From an uncultured Nocardioides sp. (GTDB lineage: Bacteria; Actinomycetota; Actinomycetes; Propionibacteriales; Nocardioidaceae): a stretch of 64,000 bases of DNA. Under the pieces are notes generated by a model. It saw only the letters and a list, made by a program, of their open reading frames with translations, did no database searches and had not been told where the DNA came from. This document shows, in pieces, positions 59,381 to 64,000 of the stretch. The DNA is taken from positions 19,606-83,605 of the forward strand of contig CADCUM010000088.1 in NCBI GenBank assembly GCA_902805885.1, in the 5' to 3' direction. Both the position numbers and the translations under genes were made by a program. Each line of letters starts with the position of its first letter. The first letter of the stretch is position 1.

Positions 59381-59402
59381 AGTCTATCGAACACCTGTTC
59401 GA
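59381..59402 (-). promoter_or_regulatory. LexA (SOS) box and leaderless promoter
   Basis: TCGAACACCTGTTCGA (plus strand 59387-59402) is a perfect TCGAAC-N4-GTTCGA actinobacterial SOS box. Directly next to it on the minus strand is TAGACT (59386-59381), 6 nt before the ATG at 59374. The operator covers the -35/-10 spacer, ideal for repression. Confidence 0.85.
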
Positions 59403-59418
59403 CATCGCCTCGGACCAG

Positions 59419-59991
59419 TCAGCGAGCGGACAGGGCCTCCTCGACCGCCGCGAGGTCGGGGTCCCGCAGCCCGACGAGGTCGAGCCGCCACCACGCGTCG
59501 GGGTAGACGAGGCGGCCGGTCATCCATGACTCGTGGGTCGGGAGGAGCAGGACCTGGCAGGCCGCGTCCGGGATGCGCAGCGACGGCCGCTCGATCCCGT
59601 GCTCCGACGCCCGCGCCCACCCGCGGTGGGCGTAGAAGCGCGGCGACCCCTCCAGGAACACCAGCGGTACGTCGCTCGCCCGCGCCGCCTCGCCGGCGGC
59701 GGCCAGCAGGGCCGTGCCGGCTCCCGAGCCCTGTCGTGCCGGCAGGACCCCGAGGGGGCTCAGCACCAGGACGTCGACGAGGCGTTCGCGGGCGTCGAGC
59801 CAGGCACGGGACAGGGCGACGTACCCGACGACCTCCCCCTCGTCCTGGGCGACGAGGCCGTGGTGCAGGTCGCCGGTGGCGCGCAACCGTCCGAGCACGT
59901 CGAGGATCCCGGCTGCGTCGTCCTCGAAGGACTCCTCGATGACGCGCGCGACCCCAGCGGCGTCCGCGTCCTGCTCGGCCCTGATCTGCAC
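59419..59991 (-). CDS. GNAT family N-acetyltransferase
   Basis: A 190-aa GNAT-fold protein: RAEQDADAAGVARVIEESF, VLSPLGVLPARQGSGAGTALL (acetyl-CoA loop, R-x-x-G-x-G/A) and LEGSPRFYAHRGW. The substrate is unknown. Starts with GTG 3 bp after the YjbQ gene. Confidence 0.85.
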   Translation of the reverse strand: MQIRAEQDADAAGVARVIEESFEDDAAGILDVLGRLRATGDLHHGLVAQDEGEVVGYVALSRAWLDARERLVDVLVLSPLGVLPARQGSGAGTALLAAAGEAARASDVPLVFLEGSPRFYAHRGWARASEHGIERPSLRIPDAACQVLLLPTHESWMTGRLVYPDAWWRLDLVGLRDPDLAAVEEALSAR

Positions 59992-59994
59992 GCC

Positions 59995-60399
59995 TCAGCC
60001 CGCCAGGAACGACCAGCGCACCTGGCGCTCGGCGTTGTCGACGTTGAGGTCCACCAGGCAGATGCTCTGCCAGGTGCCGAGGGCCAGCTCTCCGCCCAGG
60101 ACGGGGACGGTGGCATGCGGCGGCACGATCGCCGGCATCACGTGGGAGCGACCGTGCCCGGGCGAGCCGTGGCGGTGCCGCCAGCGGTCGTCGGCGGGCA
60201 GCAGGTCGCCGAGAGCAGCCAGCAGGTCGTCGTCGGAGCCCGCGCCGGTCTCCATGATCGCGATCCCGGCGGTGGCGTGCGGCACGAACACGTGGAGGAG
60301 GCCGTCGCCGCGCCCCTCGACGTACGACGCGGCATCGCGCGTCAGGTCGAGCACGACCTCGTCGCCGCCCGTGCGGTAGGACCGGGTCTCGCTGTCCAT
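59995..60399 (-). CDS. YjbQ (UPF0047) family protein
   Basis: A 134-aa protein with the YjbQ signature: FVPHATAGIAIMETGAGSDDD, RHRHGSPGHGRSHVMPAIVPP and the closing LGTWQSICLVDLNVDN. Some members show thiamine phosphate synthase activity or metal binding, but the physiological role is unsettled. TGATG overlap with the thiamine-binding protein gene. Confidence 0.88.
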   Translation of the reverse strand: MDSETRSYRTGGDEVVLDLTRDAASYVEGRGDGLLHVFVPHATAGIAIMETGAGSDDDLLAALGDLLPADDRWRHRHGSPGHGRSHVMPAIVPPHATVPVLGGELALGTWQSICLVDLNVDNAERQVRWSFLAG

Positions 60400-60719
60400 C
60401 AGGCGGTCTCCTCGGCGCCGTCCCCCGCCAGCGCCTGCTCGATCCGCTCCACCTTCGCCGTGAGCTGGCCGTCGTACCCCGCCCGGATGTCGGCCTTGAG
60501 CACCAGCCCGACGCGCGGGGAGACCTCGGCGACGACGTCGACGGCGCGCTTGACCACGGCCATCACCTCGTCCCACTCCCCCTCGACGGTGGTGAACATG
60601 GCGTCCGTCCGGTTGGGCAGCCCGGACTCGCGGACCACGCGCACGGCGGCTGCGACGGCATCGGTGACGGAGCCGGACGGGTCGGCGGAGATGGGTGAGA
60701 TCGAGAAGGCGACGAGCAT
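60399..60719 (-). CDS. MTH1187-type thiamine-binding protein
   Basis: A 106-aa ferredoxin-like fold protein of the MTH1187/YkoF-related thiamine-binding family: LVAFSISPISADPSGSVTDAV, YTTVEGEWDEVMAVVK-like segment and KADIRAGYDGQLTAKVERIE. TAGCGT ends 6 nt before the ATG. Operon with YjbQ and a GNAT gene; the first two hint at a link to thiamine handling. Confidence 0.85.
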   Translation of the reverse strand: MLVAFSISPISADPSGSVTDAVAAAVRVVRESGLPNRTDAMFTTVEGEWDEVMAVVKRAVDVVAEVSPRVGLVLKADIRAGYDGQLTAKVERIEQALAGDGAEETA

Positions 60720-60725
60720 GGGGCC

Positions 60726-60731
60726 ACGCTA
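60726..60731 (-). promoter_or_regulatory. Probable leaderless -10 of the thiamine-binding/YjbQ/GNAT unit
   Basis: TAGCGT on the minus strand with exactly 6 nt to the ATG at 60719. Confidence 0.45.
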
Positions 60732-60751
60732 GCGGCCGGTCGGATCGCGGG

Positions 60752-61432
60752 TCAGGCCCCGACCCCGGGCTCGGTCACCGAGCCGCCGGGATCGGGCGTC
60801 CCGCCCTGGCAGCTCGCGCCGAACTCGGGCGCCGTGTGGCCGTCGCCGTACTCGGCGAGGAAGAGGGCGAGCCGCTCGTCGTCGGCACCGTCGAGCGCCA
60901 GCTGTGCGCCCCACACGGTCACCACGACGGGACTCGGCAGGTCCTCGTGCGGGGAGAGGATGCCGTTGGCGGGCAGCTGCTCGACGAGCTGCTCGACCTG
61001 GGCGGCGGACAGGTCCGGGTCGTGGGTGATCCAGACGGTCCCGTGCTCGAGGTCGTGCACGGCGTTCTCGTCGCGCACCGGCTCGTCGTACTGTCCGCAG
61101 TCGAGCCAGACGGGCGCGTGCGGCCCGCCCGCGGGCGGGGTCTGGGGGTAGTCGACGTCGTCCTCGCTGTGAGCGGTGCTGCCGATCTCGTAGGTCCGCA
61201 CCTCCGACAGGTCCGGCGGCTCCTCCTCGATGCCCGCCAGGCTCGCGATGCCGGGAGCGGCGAGCGCGAGCCCGAGCACCAGGACGGACAGCCCCACGGA
61301 CAAGGCGAGGACCAGCTTGGAGGGGCCCCCGTCGGACACCGGCGTCACCAGCTGCTCGTACGACGGCCCGACCCGTTCGTCGAGCGGGTATGGGTCCCCC
61401 GGGCGCTCGGCTGACGGGTCGGGCTCGGTCAC
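60752..61432 (-). CDS. DUF3105 membrane-anchored protein
   Basis: A 226-aa protein with a cytoplasmic N-terminus, one transmembrane helix (about 42-65, LVLALSVGLSVLVLGLALAA) and an extracytoplasmic DUF3105 domain: HSEDDVDYPQTPPAGGPHAPVW, CGQYDEPVRDENAVHDLEHG and VWITHDPDLS. The His/Cys residues suggest a metal-linked or redox role; none is established. GTG start with TAGCCT 6 nt upstream. Confidence 0.88.
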   Translation of the reverse strand: MTEPDPSAERPGDPYPLDERVGPSYEQLVTPVSDGGPSKLVLALSVGLSVLVLGLALAAPGIASLAGIEEEPPDLSEVRTYEIGSTAHSEDDVDYPQTPPAGGPHAPVWLDCGQYDEPVRDENAVHDLEHGTVWITHDPDLSAAQVEQLVEQLPANGILSPHEDLPSPVVVTVWGAQLALDGADDERLALFLAEYGDGHTAPEFGASCQGGTPDPGGSVTEPGVGA

Positions 61433-61438
61433 CGCGTC

Positions 61439-61444
61439 AGGCTA
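61439..61444 (-). promoter_or_regulatory. Probable leaderless -10 of the DUF3105 gene
   Basis: TAGCCT on the minus strand, 6 nt before the GTG at 61432. Confidence 0.45.
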
Positions 61445-61555
61445 CCTGCGGGCCCCACCCGTCCCGGCCGGCTGCTCCGGGGCCGGCGCCGAGTCGTCGG
61501 GCAGGGAGCGCCCGGACACGTCTGCTGCCACGGGGGTGCGGTTCGGAGGGGTCGC

Positions 61556-61581
61556 GCGTGCAGGAGATCTTGCTTGCACGC
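61556..61581 (-). terminator. Hairpin after the TauE/SafE gene
   Basis: GCGTGCA (61556-61562) and TGCACGC (61575-61581) form a 7-bp stem with a 12-nt loop, about 35 nt after the stop at 61617. No U-tract. The rest of 61445-61616 shows nothing else. Confidence 0.35.
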
Positions 61582-61616
61582 ACGGACAGTCAGCGCGGCA
61601 CCGTCGGGCGCGAGCG

Positions 61617-62348
61617 TCAGCCCAGCAGCGACTTCACCAGCAGCACGAGCGCCGACGCGGCGCACAGCAGCAGCACGGCCCGGCGGAAGGCCTCACGCGG
61701 GATGCGCTGGTGGGCCCGGTGGCCGGCCCACATGGCGACGGCGACGAGTGGCAGGTAGGCCAGGGCGAGCGTGACCGAGGCGCGGGGCAGCGCGTCCTCG
61801 TACCAGAACAGCAGGACGCTCAGCACCGAGCCGACGACGAAGAACAGCGACAGCGTCCCGCGGACCTCCCGGGGCGGACGGTGTGCCATCACCAGCGCCA
61901 TCGGCGGCCCGCCGATCGCGGCGGCGGTGCCGGCCGTGCCCGCCGCCAGACCGGCGCCCATCAGCGTGGCCGGGGTCTGCCGCACCTCCACCGTGTGGAG
62001 CGTGAGCCCGACGGCGACCAGCACCATCACCGCCACGACGATCCCGAGGACGCGCTCGTCGAAGGCGGTCGCCAGCCACACACCGAGGACGGTGCCGGGG
62101 ATGCGCGCGGGGAGCGCCCAGCCGATCACCCGCCAGCTGATGTGGTGGCGCTCCACCCACAGCACCCCCGTCGAGACGGGGACGGCCAGCAGGAGGAGCA
62201 GCGTCGGCACGAGCGAGGGCTCGACGAGCGCGATGAGCGGCGCCCCGAGCAGGCCGAGGCCCAGGCCGATCGTGGCCTGGACGAAGCAGCCGAGCGCGAC
62301 GACGACCGCGATGAGGGCGACGGTCCAGAGCGGGACGTCCGCGATCAA
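61617..62348 (-). CDS. TauE/SafE family permease
   Basis: A 243-aa integral membrane protein with about eight hydrophobic segments and the two family repeats (ATIGLGLGLLGAPLIALVEP and GTAAAIGGPPMALVM). Such permeases move sulfite, sulfonates or other organic anions; the substrate is unclear. TTG 62348 overlaps the stop of the previous gene (TTGA), which fixes the start. Confidence 0.88.
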   Translation of the reverse strand: MIADVPLWTVALIAVVVALGCFVQATIGLGLGLLGAPLIALVEPSLVPTLLLLLAVPVSTGVLWVERHHISWRVIGWALPARIPGTVLGVWLATAFDERVLGIVVAVMVLVAVGLTLHTVEVRQTPATLMGAGLAAGTAGTAAAIGGPPMALVMAHRPPREVRGTLSLFFVVGSVLSVLLFWYEDALPRASVTLALAYLPLVAVAMWAGHRAHQRIPREAFRRAVLLLCAASALVLLVKSLLG

Positions 62349-62947
62349 CGAGTCGCGAGCGCGGACCGCACCAGCTCCGCGCGCGCGTCGAGCTCCTCGG
62401 TCGGCGTGGGAGGAAGCATGTCGGCCCAGGTGGTGACGTGGGACCCGCGGAGCTGGAGCACACCGAGCGGGCGGGCCAGCAGGGTCACCGACAGGTGCCC
62501 GGTGCCGTTCTCCCACTTGTTGACGTGGACGTTGCCGATGCCCTCCAGCGCCCGCAGGGCGGCGTACGTCCGACCGATGAGGCGGCCGAGCTCCACGTGC
62601 CCGTCGTCGTCGAGGTCGTCGAGCAGCTCGTGCGAGCGCGAGACGACTCCTGCGACGAACGGGAGGTTGGTCCCGCCGGGGCGGATGACCGCCAGCCGCT
62701 CGCCCTGGTGCAGGACGAGGTCCCGGCGGTCGAGGGCCGCGCACGTCTTGCACTCCGCGGGGCTCTTGCGGCGGTCGGGCTCGGGGTCGGCGTACTCGGT
62801 GAGCGGCCGCGCCCGGAGGCCCTCGGCCTCGAAGGGGAACACGTCCCAGCCCGGCATCGCGCCGAGCGGCAGGCGGCCGTCGTCACCGACGGCCGCCTGC
62901 GCACGCTCCAGGAAGTCACGACCCACGTCGCGGCCCGGCTCGCGCAC
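62345..62947 (-). CDS. Conserved protein, possibly HIT/GalT-like
   Basis: A 200-aa soluble protein. ECKTCAALDRRDLVLHQGERLAVIRP resembles the start of a HIT-type domain (Cys pair then strand), FVAGVVSRSHELLDDLDD resembles its ...PKRHV.SLLDL region, and GNVHVNKWENGTGHLSVTLL lacks the His triad. The assignment is tentative. It follows the aconitase gene by 3 bp and overlaps the permease gene. Confidence 0.55.
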   Translation of the reverse strand: MREPGRDVGRDFLERAQAAVGDDGRLPLGAMPGWDVFPFEAEGLRARPLTEYADPEPDRRKSPAECKTCAALDRRDLVLHQGERLAVIRPGGTNLPFVAGVVSRSHELLDDLDDDGHVELGRLIGRTYAALRALEGIGNVHVNKWENGTGHLSVTLLARPLGVLQLRGSHVTTWADMLPPTPTEELDARAELVRSALATR

Positions 62948-62950
62948 CCG

Positions 62951-64000
62951 TCAGGCCCTGAGCAGGTTGCGCAGGACGTACTGCATGATCCCGCCGTTGC
63001 GGTAGTAGTTGGCCTCGCCCGGAGTGTCGATGCGGACGACCGCGTCGAACTCGACCTCTCCCGCCTGGACCTTCACCGTCCGCGGCGTGCTGCCGTCGTT
63101 GAGCTCCTCGATCCCGGTGATGGAGAACTCCTCCTCACCGGTCAGTCCGAGCGACTCAGCGGTCTGGCCCTCGGGGAACTGCAGCGGGATGACACCCATG
63201 CCGATGAGGTTGGAGCGGTGGATGCGCTCGTACGACTCGGCGATGACCGCCTTGACGCCCAGCAGTGCGGTGCCCTTGGCGGCCCAGTCGCGCGACGACC
63301 CCGAGCCGTACTCCTTGCCGGCGAGCACGACGAGCGGCGTGCCGGCGGCGAGGTAGTGCTCGGACGCCTCGAACACGCTGGTGACCTCGCCACCGTCGGT
63401 GAAGTCGCGCGTCACGCCGCCCTCGGTGCCGGGGGCCAGCTGGTTGCGCAGCCGGATGTTGGCGAAGGTGCCGCGGATCATCACCTCGTGGTTGCCGCGC
63501 CGCGAGCCGTAGGAGTTGAAGTCGCGCTGGTCGACGCCGTGCTCGGCGAGGTAGCGGCCCGCCGGGCTGTCCTTCTTGATCGCGCCGGCCGGGCTGATGT
63601 GGTCGGTCGTGACCGAGTCGCCCAGCTTGAGCAGCACCCGGGCGCCGGAGATGTCGGTGACCGGCTCCGGCTCCGGCGGCATGCCGTCGAAGTAGGGAGG
63701 CTTGCGGACGTACGTCGACTCCTGGTCCCACTCGAAGGTCTTGCCGTCGGGCGTGGGCAGGGAGCGCCACTGCTCGTCCCCGGCGAAGACGTCCTCGTAG
63801 CTCGAGTCGAACATGTCCGAGCTGATCGCCTGGGCGATCACGTCCTCGATCTCCTTGGCCGTCGGCCAGATGTCGCGCATGAAGACGTCGTTGCCGTCGG
63901 TGTCCTGACCCAGCGGGTCGTTGAACAGGTCGACGTCCATCGAGCCGGCCAGCGCGTAGGCGACCACCAGCGGCGGCGAGGCCAGGTAGTTCATCTTTTT
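62951..64000 (-). CDS. acnA: Aconitate hydratase, 3' part (5' end outside the window)
   Basis: The C-terminal 350 or so residues of AcnA, TCA-cycle isomerase of citrate. [64 protein letters not shown] and [16 protein letters not shown] (swivel-domain Arg and Ser) are clear. The protein continues beyond base 64000. The final TTTTT gives AAA-AAG codons before Met, which is odd for this GC content. Confidence 0.95.
   Translation of the reverse strand, partial: KKMNYLASPPLVVAYALAGSMDVDLFNDPLGQDTDGNDVFMRDIWPTAKEIEDVIAQAISSDMFDSSYEDVFAGDEQWRSLPTPDGKTFEWDQESTYVRKPPYFDGMPPEPEPVTDISGARVLLKLGDSVTTDHISPAGAIKKDSPAGRYLAEHGVDQRDFNSYGSRRGNHEVMIRGTFANIRLRNQLAPGTEGGVTRDFTDGGEVTSVFEASEHYLAAGTPLVVLAGKEYGSGSSRDWAAKGTALLGVKAVIAESYERIHRSNLIGMGVIPLQFPEGQTAESLGLTGEEEFSITGIEELNDGSTPRTVKVQAGEVEFDAVVRIDTPGEANYYRNGGIMQYVLRNLLRA

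Overview
This window is one continuous, gene-dense piece of a very GC-rich actinobacterial chromosome, most like Nocardioides or a relative in the Nocardioidaceae. The evidence for this is the gene order (infC-rpmI-rplT; hisG-hisE beside ribD-ribE-ribM-ribBA-ribH; def-fmt-rsmB, priA, metK, coaBC, rpoZ, gmk, mihF and the pyr genes; an htdX-fabG4-fadA2 block), an actinobacterial-type integration host factor, a TCGAAC-N4-GTTCGA SOS box, and many TANNNT -10 boxes lying only 6-9 nt before a start codon. I saw no rRNA or tRNA gene, prophage, insertion sequence, CRISPR array or other obvious foreign island. Most genes are on the minus strand and many adjacent genes overlap by 1-4 bases (ATGA, GTGA, TGATG), which indicates tight operons. 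No database search was possible; identifications rest on recognised motifs and gene order.

Layout. 0-2.9 kb: translation genes (IF-3, L35, L20), a SpoU/TrmH methyltransferase and a DUF4031 protein. 2.9-6.2 kb: SseB-like protein, a membrane protein, a PLP aldolase/racemase-fold enzyme, a P-loop kinase and a PH-like protein. 6.1-11.7 kb: hisG, hisE and the complete riboflavin operon behind an FMN riboswitch, including a RibM/PnuC-type transporter. 11.8-19.9 kb: two YjbR-family genes, DUF427, rpe, an alpha/beta hydrolase, release factor 3, a stand-alone LigD-type polymerase, a secreted protein and rsmB. 19.9-27.6 kb: fmt, def, priA, metK, coaBC, rpoZ, gmk, mihF. 27.6-42.4 kb: de novo pyrimidine synthesis, split into pyrR-pyrB-pyrC and carA-carB-pyrD-pyrK-pyrD-like-pyrF by about 3.2 kb holding two secreted DUF3060 proteins and two VOC proteins. 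42.6-52.9 kb: fatty-acid genes (fadA2-like thiolase, FabG4-like reductase, HtdX-like dehydratase, TesB, PAC2, fadA-fadB) and a secreted M23/FG-GAP protein. 53.0-64 kb: a SigE-family sigma factor with a membrane partner, dxs, an SMP-30 protein, a triple-Nudix protein, an SOS-box gene, several small conserved genes and the 3' part of aconitase.

The most interesting signals are these. (1) A perfect LexA/SOS box abuts a leaderless promoter in front of an uncharacterised 138-aa gene (58958-59374). (2) A class-1-type dihydroorotate dehydrogenase homologue, paired with PyrK, has Ala where the catalytic Cys should be, while a normal class-2 enzyme sits next to it. (3) Two nearly identical PyrR-type RNA hairpins each occlude a Shine-Dalgarno sequence, before pyrR and before carA, and both genes carry 15-bp (5-residue) tandem repeats close behind the start codon. 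(4) A bidirectional leaderless promoter, whose two -10 boxes share the same TA step, serves two divergent VOC genes. (5) A cluster of 31-bp palindrome-containing repeats lies between a thiolase gene and pyrR.
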